A stretch of 64,000 bases of DNA from Micromonospora sp. WMMD1082 (GCF_029626175.1 NZ_JARUBM010000002.1:806001-870000); one strand, 5' to 3'; counted from the first letter of the stretch, positions 1 through 8,519 are shown. Notes: generated by a model not told the origin, from the letters alone. Numbers and translations: made by a program.

Positions 1-155
1 GGGTCGTCGGTGATGTCGCTGAAGATCGTGACGACGACAGGCTCGCCAGCCTGGTGGATCTCGCGCAGGAGAGCTTCCAGAGCGTCGGGGTCGGTCAGGT
101 CGACCTCGTGGCTATCGCGGTGGTCACCCCGGTCGTAGGTCCAGGCCACCTTCAT
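1..155 (-). CDS. Imm1-like immunity protein, C-terminus cut off by the window edge
   Basis: The 51 visible codons begin MKVAWTYDRGDH and continue with a run of acidic residues and a predicted strand EPVVVTIFSD. This is the usual opening of Imm1-family immunity proteins (short acidic proteins that neutralise a secreted deaminase or nuclease toxin in the cytoplasm). A purine-rich AAAGG lies about 7 nt before the ATG. The rest of the gene lies left of the window. No toxin gene is seen upstream on this strand, so it may be an orphan immunity gene; a second Imm1-like gene with a clear toxin partner sits at 61 kb. The family call rests on a short N-terminus. Confidence 0.6.
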   Translation of the reverse strand, partial: MKVAWTYDRGDHRDSHEVDLTDPDALEALLREIHQAGEPVVVTIFSDITDD

Positions 156-255
156 GCGATCGCCTTTCCGTTTCCGGTGTAGGTACGCCAGTGGCGTACC
201 TACCCGTCATCGTCGCGTACGCCGCAAATGCCAGCCGGTATCCGGTCGTTTCTGG

Positions 256-621
256 TCAGTGGGGCCAGTCGAGTTGTGCCTCGGGCACGCCGACGTCGCG
301 GGCGTAGGTGATCGCTTCCTGTCGCCCGGCGTCGTCGCCTCGGGGATAGGTGAAGACGCGGCCGGCGAACACGACCCAGCTGGTGCTGTCCGTAGCGTAG
401 TCGGCGTACCAGCGTCCCGGGGACAGCGCGGCGGCGAGCTGGCGGGCGAGTTCGTCGCCCGCGTCGTCGGAACAGGTGAAGTCGATCAGTGTCCACTGGG
501 AGGGCTGGTCGCCGGTGGCGCTCCAGGCAGGGAGGCGGTGGATACGCCGCAACGTCAACGGCACGTCGATCGTGGCGTTCAGGGCCAGGCTCTCGACGAC
601 AAGGGCACCCACGATAGGCAA
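256..621 (-). CDS. Hypothetical protein, 121 residues
   Basis: I do not recognise the family. The product is a soluble-looking 121-residue protein with no membrane segment. It ends in an alternating hydrophobic/aromatic stretch (GRVFTYPRG, then ITYARDVGVPEAQLDWPH), consistent with a small alpha/beta domain. The longest frame starts at a TTG at 621; a GTG at 612 is an alternative and neither has a convincing ribosome site. It lies 100 nt upstream of the Imm1-like gene on the same strand and could be cotranscribed with it. It has no recognisable toxin motif, so a toxin role is not claimed. Confidence 0.45.
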   Translation of the reverse strand: MPIVGALVVESLALNATIDVPLTLRRIHRLPAWSATGDQPSQWTLIDFTCSDDAGDELARQLAAALSPGRWYADYATDSTSWVVFAGRVFTYPRGDDAGRQEAITYARDVGVPEAQLDWPH

Positions 622-838
622 GAGGAGTCACCGCCTGCGTTCTGGTGGCTAGGGCAGCGGCCAGCCTAGCCGCCTCGAACGAGTGTTCCAATTGCGGGCT
701 TGGCGTGTCGGAGCGCCGACCCTCTTCGGCACGACGATTTCGGGCAAATGCACGGTAGTCGTGGACGGTTTCCGCAGTCGCCCCGGCGGAACCCCCGGGC
801 TTCGGGCTGGTGCTGTCTGACCTCTCGGCACCAGGCAC

Positions 839-1264
839 TCAGCTGATGATGCTGTGCTGGGTGTCGGGGACCTGAGGCAGCCAGGTGACCGCGGCGTCGC
901 GGAAGGACTGGTTGACCGGGACGAGAAGGGGGTCGTCCTGGTCGTCCAAGGCGGTGAGGTTGATGCCGATGAGTGTGTCGCCGTAGTCGAACGCCGCCAC
1001 CGAGCTGCCGCAGACGGCGCAGAAGCCTCGTCTTGTCTCGCCCGGGAACGTGTCGAACCACGTCGGCTCGTCGGCTTCTCCGGTCCAGTTCAGCCCTTCC
1101 AGTGGGAAGCTGACCCACGACTGGATCGGCCCGCCGGCCCGTTTCTGGCAGTGCGGGCAACTGCAGACGTGGGGGTAGTCGGGTTCGCCGCTCACGGTGA
1201 ACCGGACCTTGCCGCACAGGCAGCCGCCGGTGCGGACCTTGGTGTCGATGCCAGGTTCAAACAT
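839..1264 (-). CDS. GFA (glutathione-dependent formaldehyde-activating enzyme-like / CENP-V) family protein
   Basis: The 141-residue protein carries the zinc-site pattern of the GFA fold: GGCLCGKVRF near the N-terminus, CSCPHCQK about 30 residues later and CAVCGSSVAAF in the middle. Members bind zinc and are annotated as glutathione/formaldehyde adduct enzymes, but most have no proven substrate. The start at 1264 (MFEPGID) is preferred to the ATG at 1291 because GAGGAA lies 8 nt before it. It is transcribed alone: about 300 bp separate it from the exonuclease upstream and 217 bp from the gene downstream. Confidence 0.85.
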   Translation of the reverse strand: MFEPGIDTKVRTGGCLCGKVRFTVSGEPDYPHVCSCPHCQKRAGGPIQSWVSFPLEGLNWTGEADEPTWFDTFPGETRRGFCAVCGSSVAAFDYGDTLIGINLTALDDQDDPLLVPVNQSFRDAAVTWLPQVPDTQHSIIS

Positions 1265-1559
1265 TGCTTGGTTCCTCGCGTCGTGGGTCAATTGGACACC
1301 CCGCTCTGCTGTCTTGACGTTCTGCCGGATGCCTCGACGGCGCGAGGCAGGTCCCGAGCTGCGTAGCGGGTCATGGCCACTGCTGGTTGCGGTGCTTCAA
1401 GGTCGTCGAGGGCTGAGCCGGGTCGCCTATCAGCCCTTGCGCGCGGCCGATCCCGGCGTTCATTGGTGCTGCTGGTGTGGATCACTGTCTGCGGGTAGGG
1501 GTATGCGCCGACGCTTTGCCGGTATCGGGTCAAACGATTCGGGCCGGCCGGATCGGGCG
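1265..1559. other. Intergenic stretch with no recognised feature
   Basis: This 295-bp stretch lies between the end of the exonuclease gene and the GFA gene, both on the minus strand. I see no convincing small gene, repeat or hairpin terminator in it. It should contain the GFA promoter. Confidence 0.5.
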
Positions 1560-2381
1560 TCACCAGAGGTGGAGTTGGTCGAGGAGGTGGGCCGCGCTGG
1601 GCAGGGGTGCGGTGGGCTGGCCGGTGATAAGCGTGTCGGGGAGTGGGATGTCGGTACGTAGGCGGATGGCGTCGCGCCAGGCGAGCAGCTCGGTCCACTG
1701 GTGGGTGATGGGGTGGCAGCGTGGGTTGCGGAGTCGGGGGCTGTTGGGGAGTTGGTCGAGGTGCCAGCCGTCGGTGAGGAGGTTGGCGGCGGTGGTGGGG
1801 CCGATGCCGCGGATGCCGGGAATGTGGTCGGCGAGGTCGCCGGTGAGTGCCCGGTAGTCCGGCCATTGGCAGGGGTGGATGCGATAGCGGTGGTGGATAT
1901 CGGCGGCGGCGAAGGTGCGGCGTGGGGTGAGGACAGTGACGGTGGGCCGTAGGAGTTGGTAGAAGTCCCGGTCGCTGGAGTAGCAGATGACGGATCGGCC
2001 CGCCTGGACGGCGCTGGTGGTGGCGGTGGCGATGACGTCGTCGGCTTCCATCTGGTCGATCTCTGTCCAGCGGACGGCTGCGGCGTCGAGCGCCCGCTTG
2101 ACGTCGGGCAGCGCGGCGATGGGGGTGTGGTCGGCGCCAGCGCGGTTCGCCTTGTAACCAGGCACGGTGGTGGCGCGCCGGGCGGAGGCGTGTTCGCCGT
2201 CGAAGACGACGACGAGTTCGTGGTCGGGTGCGTGGAGGCGGTGGGCTTTGCGCATGAGGGCGAGAAACCCGAACACGCCCGTCAGGTCGCGGGTCTTGTC
2301 GCGGCTGGTGATCCGGGCAGGGAATCCGAACCAAGCGCGGTAGAGCAGTTGGTGTCCGTCGACGAGGAACAGTCCGGTCAC
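1560..2381 (-). CDS. 5'-3' exonuclease, FEN/PolA N-terminal-domain family
   Basis: Stand-alone flap-endonuclease fold of about 273 residues. Acidic metal-site motifs appear in family order: LVDGHQLLYRAW at the start, VVVFDGE near residue 60, QMEADDVIA near 113, SSDRDFYQLL near 136, then TGDLADHIPGIRGIG, which combines the last acidic residues with the helix-hairpin-helix that grips DNA. The start is the GTG at 2381: it overlaps the stop of the upstream nucleotidyltransferase as GTGA and has GGAGG just before it. Longer frames to 2507 would run deep into that gene. Likely role is structure-specific DNA or RNA cleavage. It closes a minus-strand run of nucleotide-handling genes. Confidence 0.85.
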   Translation of the reverse strand: MTGLFLVDGHQLLYRAWFGFPARITSRDKTRDLTGVFGFLALMRKAHRLHAPDHELVVVFDGEHASARRATTVPGYKANRAGADHTPIAALPDVKRALDAAAVRWTEIDQMEADDVIATATTSAVQAGRSVICYSSDRDFYQLLRPTVTVLTPRRTFAAADIHHRYRIHPCQWPDYRALTGDLADHIPGIRGIGPTTAANLLTDGWHLDQLPNSPRLRNPRCHPITHQWTELLAWRDAIRLRTDIPLPDTLITGQPTAPLPSAAHLLDQLHLW

Positions 2382-3016
2382 CGGTCCTCCCTGTGTGCGG
2401 GAGGGCTGGTGATGACGTGGACTCCCGGCCACCGCTGCGCCGGCTGGTGGCGGGAAAGCCGCTCGTAGGAGGTCTGTTCGCTGACTCGGGTGGGATTGCG
2501 TCGCCACACGCCGTCGAGGAGGTCATCGAGGCCGTACGGCGCGCAGACCTCGATGCGGTTGTCGGGGTCGAGGTGGATCGCGACGGCGGTGGCGTACTCA
2601 GGCCAGGTCGCGACCGCCTCGGCGATGCCGCGAAACGGTGGGACCGGCGGCCCGCCGAACCGGTGCGGGTACCAGGTGTGCACGGCGGCCTGGTTCTTCG
2701 CCTCCCACGGCACGCCCGGTTCGGTCGTGGCCAGCCGGGCGGTGGCCCGATCGTCGTTGTCCCGGCTCAGGTCGGCAGGGTCGAAGAACGCCACGTCGAC
2801 ATCCCGCACCGTACGCAGGTCGAACCCGGTGCCGTAGCGGCGTCCCCAGACCAGGTCGCGCAGGACACCCGCGCCGATCCACGCGTCGGGCAGTCCCGAG
2901 TCCCGCACCACGGTCAGCGCCCGCATCAGCGGCACGGTGGCCCTGACCAACTCCCGTAACTCGTCACCGCGCCTAACGTCTGCCGGGTCCGCCCAGCCGG
3001 CGGGCGGCGTCGTCAT
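2378..3016 (-). CDS. Nucleotidyltransferase family protein (DUF925-like)
   Basis: A 212-residue protein with a polymerase-beta-like nucleotidyltransferase signature: IGAGVLRDLVWGRR followed by RDVDVAFFD, where the D-x-D pair would bind the metal. Relatives are annotated as nucleotidyltransferase family proteins of unknown substrate. Its ATG overlaps the stop of the TSCPD gene as ATGA and its own stop overlaps the exonuclease start as GTGA. The three genes are therefore translationally coupled and probably act together, perhaps on nucleotides or nucleic-acid ends. The functional link is inference. Confidence 0.75.
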   Translation of the reverse strand: MTTPPAGWADPADVRRGDELRELVRATVPLMRALTVVRDSGLPDAWIGAGVLRDLVWGRRYGTGFDLRTVRDVDVAFFDPADLSRDNDDRATARLATTEPGVPWEAKNQAAVHTWYPHRFGGPPVPPFRGIAEAVATWPEYATAVAIHLDPDNRIEVCAPYGLDDLLDGVWRRNPTRVSEQTSYERLSRHQPAQRWPGVHVITSPPAHREDR

Positions 3017-3375
3017 GGCCGTTCCGGCCCGTCGGGGTGGTTGTGGTGCAGGCGCTGGGCGAGGTAGTCGCCCAGCGACGTCGCATGCGGCACGTGCGGA
3101 TCACCGGTTGCGCCGGCTGGAACGTAGCGGGTACGCCGGAACGCATCGACGAACGCGGTTGGGGGTGCTCCGGCTTGGAGTGCGGTGGTGATCGCGGTGG
3201 ACAGGGCGTCGGTGAGCCCGGCCAGGGTGGAGTTGTGCGTGCCGACGCGCAGGTCGACGTGACCGGCCTCGCCTTTCGATGTGGCGGTGGTGGCCAGGCG
3301 TCGCGGAACACCATCGATCACGAACGTGCTGGTCACTTCGGTTGTCTGTCGCGATTCCGGGGGCATGTCTCTCAT
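3013..3375 (-). CDS. Stand-alone TSCPD-domain protein, like the C-terminus of B12-dependent ribonucleotide reductase
   Basis: The 120-residue protein matches the tail of NrdJ-type ribonucleotide reductases: a strand-rich start (TFVIDGVPRRL), then HNSTLAGLTDALSTAI, then the block TRYVPAGATGDPHVP leading into TSLGDYLAQRL. In NrdJ this accessory domain follows the catalytic barrel; here no barrel is encoded in or near the gene. The ATG at 3375 is chosen because GAAGGA lies about 8 nt upstream; the frame stays open to 3525 but that part is low-complexity. It is coupled by ATGA to the nucleotidyltransferase. It may bind nucleotides or regulate another enzyme; the role is unknown. Confidence 0.7.
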   Translation of the reverse strand: MRDMPPESRQTTEVTSTFVIDGVPRRLATTATSKGEAGHVDLRVGTHNSTLAGLTDALSTAITTALQAGAPPTAFVDAFRRTRYVPAGATGDPHVPHATSLGDYLAQRLHHNHPDGPERP

Positions 3376-3467
3376 CGATACGGTCCTTCTTTCCCGGCGT
3401 ACGCCTTTAGTGTCTTGCGGTGGAGACGAGCGGGTCTGGGCTGCGGAGTTCCGGTCCGGAGGCGGCG

Positions 3468-4580
3468 TCACGGAGCCTCCGTCGCGGTGGTCGTCTGGTC
3501 GGCTTTGCGGGCGCAGTGCGGGCATCGTCGTGGGCAGGGCGTCTGCGGGACGACGGTGGTGAGGCCGCTGGCGTGCAGGATCGTGGTGACCGTCTGCTCG
3601 AAGGTGCTGGTCTCGCCGATGACGGTCTCCCCGGGGATGTCGAGCAGGTCGCGGTGGGCGTACCAGCGGCGCATCTCGTCGGGGGTTACGGGGATGGGCT
3701 CGGCCCGGTTGAGGTGGCGGCGGACGGTTTCGTCGAAGGAGACGTCCAGGTAGAACACGGCGACCGGTCCGGGATGACTGTCGATGAGCTGGTGCAGGAC
3801 GGTGGCGTAGCGTTCGGTGTGCAGGATGCCTTCGAGGATGACGTGGTAGCCCAGGTCGAGGGCGGTGCGCGCCGTCGCGGTGATAAACGCCGGGGCGACC
3901 GGCTGGATGCGGGCGCTGTCGTGCTCCCGGAGCACGGTTCTGCGCAGGTAGTCCTGTTCCAGCAGGGCCGCACCGCGTCCGAAGCGGCGGCGTACCTCAC
4001 GGGCGGTCGTGGTCTTCCCGCTGCCGGAATTTCCCCGGATGATCACCAACGTTGGAAAGTGCGGGGAATGGCGTTCGATGCACAATCCGGTGGTCACCGC
4101 GGCGGGAAGTTGTGCCAGGCCCGCGGGGGGCGAGTGCTCTACCCAGCCGTCCAGGGAGAAGTGTCGCCCGCTGTGGATCTGTTCCAGGGCAGCCACGGTG
4201 TACGCGATCGTGGTGGCGGGTGGCTGCGCCGGGTCCGCCCAGACCAGTCCTGCGCATTTGTGGGGTTCCCGGTTGACCGGCTGGCCTCGCCAGCCGGTGG
4301 CGAGAAAGAAGAAGCCGAGCCGCGGGTCGTCGTGGCCGTGGCGGCGGTGCACGATATGAACGAACTCCAGATTCGTCTCGGACAGCTCGACACCGGTTTC
4401 CTCGGCCGTCTCCCGTATCGCGCCGGCGACGACCGATTCCCCGTCTTCGAGGTGTCCACCGGGCAGACAGAGCTGGCCAGCGGCTTCACCGGTGCCGGCG
4501 CGTTGCAGGAACAGGACCTGGCCGTCGGCGCGGCGCAGCAGCACGTGCACGACGACGATGGTGCGATACCGGCTGGTCAA
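3468..4580 (-). CDS. Bifunctional Nudix hydrolase - P-loop kinase fusion
   Basis: Two domains in 370 residues. Residues 1-150 are a Nudix hydrolase with an intact box (GGHLEDGESVV then AIRETAEETGVEL) that would cleave nucleoside-diphosphate-linked compounds. From about residue 175 comes a zeta-toxin/AAA_33-like kinase with Walker A GNSGSGKTTTA and a lid-like helix around RRHLNRAEP. The tail has a possible zinc pair, CPRRCPHC. The Nudix half shares the motif EPHKCA...LDGW with the Nudix gene at 22376, so both may act on a related substrate. It is the first gene of a minus-strand run with the TSCPD, nucleotidyltransferase and exonuclease genes, 92 nt upstream of the TSCPD start. Confidence 0.85.
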   Translation of the reverse strand: MTSRYRTIVVVHVLLRRADGQVLFLQRAGTGEAAGQLCLPGGHLEDGESVVAGAIRETAEETGVELSETNLEFVHIVHRRHGHDDPRLGFFFLATGWRGQPVNREPHKCAGLVWADPAQPPATTIAYTVAALEQIHSGRHFSLDGWVEHSPPAGLAQLPAAVTTGLCIERHSPHFPTLVIIRGNSGSGKTTTAREVRRRFGRGAALLEQDYLRRTVLREHDSARIQPVAPAFITATARTALDLGYHVILEGILHTERYATVLHQLIDSHPGPVAVFYLDVSFDETVRRHLNRAEPIPVTPDEMRRWYAHRDLLDIPGETVIGETSTFEQTVTTILHASGLTTVVPQTPCPRRCPHCARKADQTTTATEAP

Positions 4581-4629
4581 TAGGTTGCCCTTCCGCCTCG
4601 GTTGCTGACCTGCTCAAGGGCGGCGAGGC

Positions 4630-4809
4630 TCATCGACGCGCCGCGGCGGCTGCCGGTCGGGTGGTCACGGTGCCATGGCCGACCTGCAGGGCGGCCAGCT
4701 CGCGGCGGATCGACTCCGGTGCCGAGCGGTGCACCGTTTCGCCGTGCCGCTCATGGTGGGTGTAGATCGGGGCCGGTACGGCGTCGAAGGCCCGGTCGAG
4801 GTCGGTCAC
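4630..4809 (-). pseudogene. Truncated protein-L-isoaspartate O-methyltransferase-like remnant
   Basis: A 59-codon frame starts at a GTG with GGGAGCA before it and encodes an N-terminus typical of actinobacterial isoaspartate-methyltransferase-like proteins: DLDRAFDAVPAPIYTHH, then TVHRSAPESIRRELAALQVG. The family would continue with the S-adenosylmethionine-binding loop (DRVLEIGTGSGYSG). Instead the frame turns into an alanine/arginine tail and stops, and no further methyltransferase sequence follows. It is a 3'-deleted gene. It lies 21 nt downstream of the nitrilase-like gene and 50 nt upstream of the Nudix-kinase gene, so a deletion may have brought these two together. Confidence 0.65.
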
Positions 4810-4830
4810 GGCTGCTCCCTTTACAGAGGC

Positions 4831-5679
4831 TCAGGGGTGGGTGCGGTCGAGGCTGCGGGCATCGGTGACCCGGCGGGTGGCGTAGATGTCACCGGCCCGG
4901 GCGGCGGCTCGCCACGGCCGGGCCTTGTTCAGCGCGATATCCAGGTCCGCATCGGTGCGGTCCAGATCGACGCAGACGACGTCCGGACCGTCCGACTTCG
5001 CGCGGCGCAGCAGATAGCCGTGCGGGCCGATCAGCGCGGAGGACGCGGCCGGCGCGCATTGGGCGGGCACGGCCATGCTGACCCAGCATCCGGTGGTGGC
5101 AGCGTGCCCGCGGGCGATGATCTCGAAGATCGGGTCCTCGGAGAAGCTGGAGAACAGCACGCAGTCCACACCGAGGTCGGCCTGCTGCATCCACAGCTCA
5201 GGGAAGTTGACCTCGATGCAGAGCAGACAGCCGAAGGTGAACCCGTCCACCGCGAAGGTGCAGACGTGCTCGCCCGGGGTGTAGAAACCGCTGACCTCGT
5301 TGTGCGACAGCAGCCGCTTGTCGTACCGGTCGGCCAAATCGCCGCTGTCGTTGATCATCCACAGCGAGTTGTGGGGCCAGTGGTCTCCGGTGAGCCGATG
5401 GTTGCCGCCGACCACGACCCACACCCCGAGCTCACCGGCCAGTGCCATCGTGGTGTCCAGCTGTTCGGCGACCGGCGCCCAGTCGATGCGCCATCCGGCG
5501 TAGTGCGGCTTGGCCGCACCCGCGTAGCCGCTCAGCGCGCCTTCGGCGAAGTGGACGAGCCGGGCGCCACCGTAGGCGGCCTGCCGCATGGCGGCCCGGA
5601 TCGCGGTGCCGTTGGCGGCCGGGTCGGCGGCGACGTGAGTCTGCGCGATGGCGATACGGATCCGGTCGGCCACGTTCAC
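4831..5679 (-). CDS. Carbon-nitrogen hydrolase (nitrilase superfamily)
   Basis: A cytoplasmic amidase-type enzyme of about 282 residues. The Glu-Lys-Cys triad is present in order: FAEGALSGY (Glu), YDKRLLSHN (Lys) and GCLLCIEVNFPE (Cys). These enzymes hydrolyse a carboxamide or related C-N bond through a thioester; the substrate cannot be told here. The GTG at 5679 is preferred because the next residues (ADRIRIAIAQTHV) are the usual first strand; the frame stays open to 5763 but that part looks non-coding. It sits between the ABC exporter gene and the truncated methyltransferase, all on the minus strand. Confidence 0.85.
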   Translation of the reverse strand: MNVADRIRIAIAQTHVAADPAANGTAIRAAMRQAAYGGARLVHFAEGALSGYAGAAKPHYAGWRIDWAPVAEQLDTTMALAGELGVWVVVGGNHRLTGDHWPHNSLWMINDSGDLADRYDKRLLSHNEVSGFYTPGEHVCTFAVDGFTFGCLLCIEVNFPELWMQQADLGVDCVLFSSFSEDPIFEIIARGHAATTGCWVSMAVPAQCAPAASSALIGPHGYLLRRAKSDGPDVVCVDLDRTDADLDIALNKARPWRAAARAGDIYATRRVTDARSLDRTHP

Positions 5680-5902
5680 CGCCCCGCGGGTGTCGGGTCG
5701 CCGGTCTGTCCCAGCCGGATGCAGAGTTGCGCCGCGAGCGCTCTGGCGCACCCTCGAAGCCACCGCTTGGCAAAAGCCTTCACAGATCTGACCGGTAAGG
5801 CAGACCCCACTATGCCCCTATCTGCCCGGCTTTCACGCCTGCGAGGCGTCCTCCCTAAGACTGGGTGACTTGCACATGCAAGCTTCGTGGGATTCGACGT
5901 AG

Positions 5903-7885
5903 TCATAGCGTGCTCCGTCCGGCGGTCGCGGTCTGCCGGGGCGCCGCCGCAGCGGGGCCGGTGTTTTCGTAGCCGGCGGCTTGCAGGGTGAACAGCTCCG
6001 CGTACCGCCCGTCGGCGTTCATCAGGTGGTCGTGGCTGCCGGACTCGACGAGACGGCCGTGGTGCAGGACGAAGATACGGTCGGCGTGGCGAACGTTGGC
6101 CAGCCGGTGAGTGATCAGGATCGTGATACCGCGCCCCTGCCGGTCTCGAATGGCCTGGAAGAGGGCGTCCTCGGCACGGGGGTCGAGGGCGGACGACGGC
6201 TCGTCCATGATGAGCACGTCCGCGTCGCGCAGGAACCCGCGAGCGGCGGTGATGCGCTGCCACTGCCCACCCGAGAGGTCCTGCCCACCGGCGAACGTGC
6301 GGTCGAGCAACGTCTCGTACCCGTGAGGCAGATCGATGATCATGTCGTGGGCGACGGCGCGGCCGGCGGCGGCCTCGATGCGGGTCTGCCCGGGGGTGGT
6401 GGTGATGTCGCCGACGGCGATGTTCGTGGCAGCGGTGAACGGCCACTTGTGGTACTCCTGCGTCACCACCCCGACCCGCGCCCGCAGCGCATCGGTGCCC
6501 CAGTCCTCGGCCGGTCGGCCGTTGTAACGGATGGTGCCGCCGGTGGGAGTGCGGAGAGTGGCGATCATGGTGGCGAGGGTGGACTTGCCGGAGCCGTTCT
6601 CCCCCACGAACGCCACCGTCTGCCCCGCCTCGATGCACAGGCTCACCTCGTCGACGGCCGGCGTGTCACGGTCGGGATAGCGCAGGCTCACCGCGTCGAC
6701 GGTGATCTCCTCCAGCCGGCCCGGTGCCGGCAGCTCTGCGGCGGGTTCGGTGTGCGCTGGCAGGTAGTCGGCAGCGCGGGTCATGAAGCCGGTGTAGTCG
6801 CGGAAGTGCTGCCCCTCGGTGTAAACCCGGTCGACCTGGAACGTGACCACCGCCAGGGACCGTTGCGCGGACTGCACGGCGATGACGCAGGTCGCGGCGG
6901 CGGCGAGAGGGATCTGGCCATCGATGAGCAGCAGCCCGAGCAGGACGTACACCACGGCGGTCGCCACCCCACCGATCATCGCGCCGACGGTGGTCGTCGT
7001 GGTGACCCGTCGCGCCAGGGCCAGTTGGATGCCGGTCTCGACGGCCATGACCCGGTCGTACTGGTCGAGCAGAAACCCCCGCAGACCGTAGGAGCGCAGT
7101 TCGGGGGCGGAGTCGCGTTCGGCCATCAACCGGTGCAGCAACCACAACCGCCGACGCCGTACCGACCCGGCGGCGTACGTCTGGTAGCGCAGGTGCCCAG
7201 CCCGCAGCGACGCCCACCCGTTCGGCACCGTCGCCACCAGCAGGGCCAGCAGCAACAGCGGGTGGACGACCACCACAGCGACCGCGACCGCGAGGACGCC
7301 AGCGAGGCCGGCGAGCAGATTCATCGACGCCTGCACCAAGCCGGTGGTGGAGTTCGCGCCCCGAGAGGCACGCTCCATGTCGTCGGCGAACGCGTCGGCG
7401 TCGAACGCCTCCAGCCGCACCGCCGTCGTCACCTCGAACAGGCCGCGTTCCACCTCCCGATCGACCTTCGGCGTCAGGCCGTTCTGCGCGTACCCCATCG
7501 CGGTGGCCATGCCGGCGCGCAAGGCCGTCACCGCCGCGAGCGCGGCCAGGGCGGGCAGCGCGGCCAGCACCTTGTTGGCGGTCGGTCCGCCGGCGAACAG
7601 CTCCACCAGCACCCGCTGCGCCGCGAGGAGCCCGAACGCCGACATCACACCCGCGCCGACCGTCGTCGCTGCCACCACTGACGTCCGCAGCCGGTCGGCG
7701 CGCCAGCTCACCACGAGCGCGGCCCAGACCAGCCGGGGCAACTCGGAGAACACGGCGAACAGACCGGCCTGCGCCCGCGCCCGCACACCGGTCTCCCACC
7801 ACACCTCCCGCAACTCCGGCAGCACCGAATCCCGCTGCGGTTGGAGACGGGCGGGCGTCCGGTCGGGGTGGTCGATTCTGGGCAT
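5903..7885 (-). CDS. ABC exporter, fused membrane and ATPase domains
   Basis: A 660-residue half-transporter of the export type. Hydrophobic segments lie near residues 69-90, 105-120, 190-220 and 298-322. The ATPase domain follows with Walker A GENGSGKS (428-435), a Q-loop VVTQEY, signature LSGGQ (537-541), Walker B VLIMDEP and switch His in ITHRLA. Two copies would form the active transporter in the cytoplasmic membrane and export a hydrophobic or peptide-like substrate. The start has GGGAGG 7 nt upstream. The cargo is unknown; the gene is 223 bp upstream of the nitrilase-like gene on the same strand. Confidence 0.9.
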   Translation of the reverse strand: MPRIDHPDRTPARLQPQRDSVLPELREVWWETGVRARAQAGLFAVFSELPRLVWAALVVSWRADRLRTSVVAATTVGAGVMSAFGLLAAQRVLVELFAGGPTANKVLAALPALAALAAVTALRAGMATAMGYAQNGLTPKVDREVERGLFEVTTAVRLEAFDADAFADDMERASRGANSTTGLVQASMNLLAGLAGVLAVAVAVVVVHPLLLLALLVATVPNGWASLRAGHLRYQTYAAGSVRRRRLWLLHRLMAERDSAPELRSYGLRGFLLDQYDRVMAVETGIQLALARRVTTTTTVGAMIGGVATAVVYVLLGLLLIDGQIPLAAAATCVIAVQSAQRSLAVVTFQVDRVYTEGQHFRDYTGFMTRAADYLPAHTEPAAELPAPGRLEEITVDAVSLRYPDRDTPAVDEVSLCIEAGQTVAFVGENGSGKSTLATMIATLRTPTGGTIRYNGRPAEDWGTDALRARVGVVTQEYHKWPFTAATNIAVGDITTTPGQTRIEAAAGRAVAHDMIIDLPHGYETLLDRTFAGGQDLSGGQWQRITAARGFLRDADVLIMDEPSSALDPRAEDALFQAIRDRQGRGITILITHRLANVRHADRIFVLHHGRLVESGSHDHLMNADGRYAELFTLQAAGYENTGPAAAAPRQTATAGRSTL

Positions 7886-8036
7886 GGCGGTACCTCCCGA
7901 TGGTGAGCAGGGTGAACTGCGGTGGGTGGTGGTGTCTCGTGGCCGACGGCGGGACCGCGCAGGTGCCGCTGTCGGTGATCTCGGTTGGCGCCGCCGACGC
8001 GGTGCCTTCGCAGGAAGAGGCCCCGTTGGCCTGCGG

Positions 8037-8519
8037 TCAGGTGACCCGGATGCCGTCTTCGAGGTAGTAGCTACACCCGTCAGCGCGGGCGCGCAGCGCC
8101 TCGGCGATCCGGCGGGCCAGCAGCGGCCGTAACCGCTGGGCGGTCTGGGGCGGGTCGGACCACGCCCAGCCCTTCAACTCTTCCGGCGGCACCACGATCC
8201 GTTCCGTCGCGGGGGCATCGAGGGCGCCGCAGTCGTAGATGACCATGACACCCTCGGTGCGCCCGTCTCGGGCCGGCACCCAGTCCATGACGAGTAACCG
8301 ACCTGGCGACATGCCCAGACCGAGCTCTTCCCGGCACTCTCGGATCGCGGCCTGGTACGGCGACTCGTCAGCCTCGACGCACCCGCCGGGGATCTCCCAC
8401 TGCGCCTTGTAAGCGGGTTCAACCAGCAGAACCCGCTCGTCCGGGTCGGTGATCAGCAGCCCGGCGGCCATCCGCTTACGGGGCAGATCGGCGGTGAAAT
8501 CGCGACGTCCGGAAGGCAT
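8037..8519 (-). CDS. Nudix hydrolase
   Basis: A 160-residue single-domain Nudix protein with a complete box: GGCVEADESP followed by AIRECREELGLGM. It would hydrolyse a nucleoside-diphosphate derivative using Mg2+ held by the glutamates. The ATG at 8519 (MPSGRRDFTADLPRKRM) is used; a longer frame to 8672 runs through the shared promoter region. It diverges from the XRE-TPR regulator at 8776, and the space between them holds CCGACA/TGTCGG repeats, so the regulator may control both genes. That link is inference. Confidence 0.85.
   Translation of the reverse strand: MPSGRRDFTADLPRKRMAAGLLITDPDERVLLVEPAYKAQWEIPGGCVEADESPYQAAIRECREELGLGMSPGRLLVMDWVPARDGRTEGVMVIYDCGALDAPATERIVVPPEELKGWAWSDPPQTAQRLRPLLARRIAEALRARADGCSYYLEDGIRVT

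Noticed and set aside
3420..4583. 387-codon plus-strand frame
   Set aside because: It is the antisense shadow of the Nudix-kinase fusion; composition is Gly/Val-rich without motifs.
5835..5849. ACGCCT-GCG-AGGCGT hairpin as terminator
   Set aside because: Stem is only 6 bp without a U-tract; may be chance in GC-rich DNA.
5981..7681. 566-codon plus-strand frame
   Set aside because: Antisense to the ABC exporter, whose Walker and signature motifs are intact on the minus strand.
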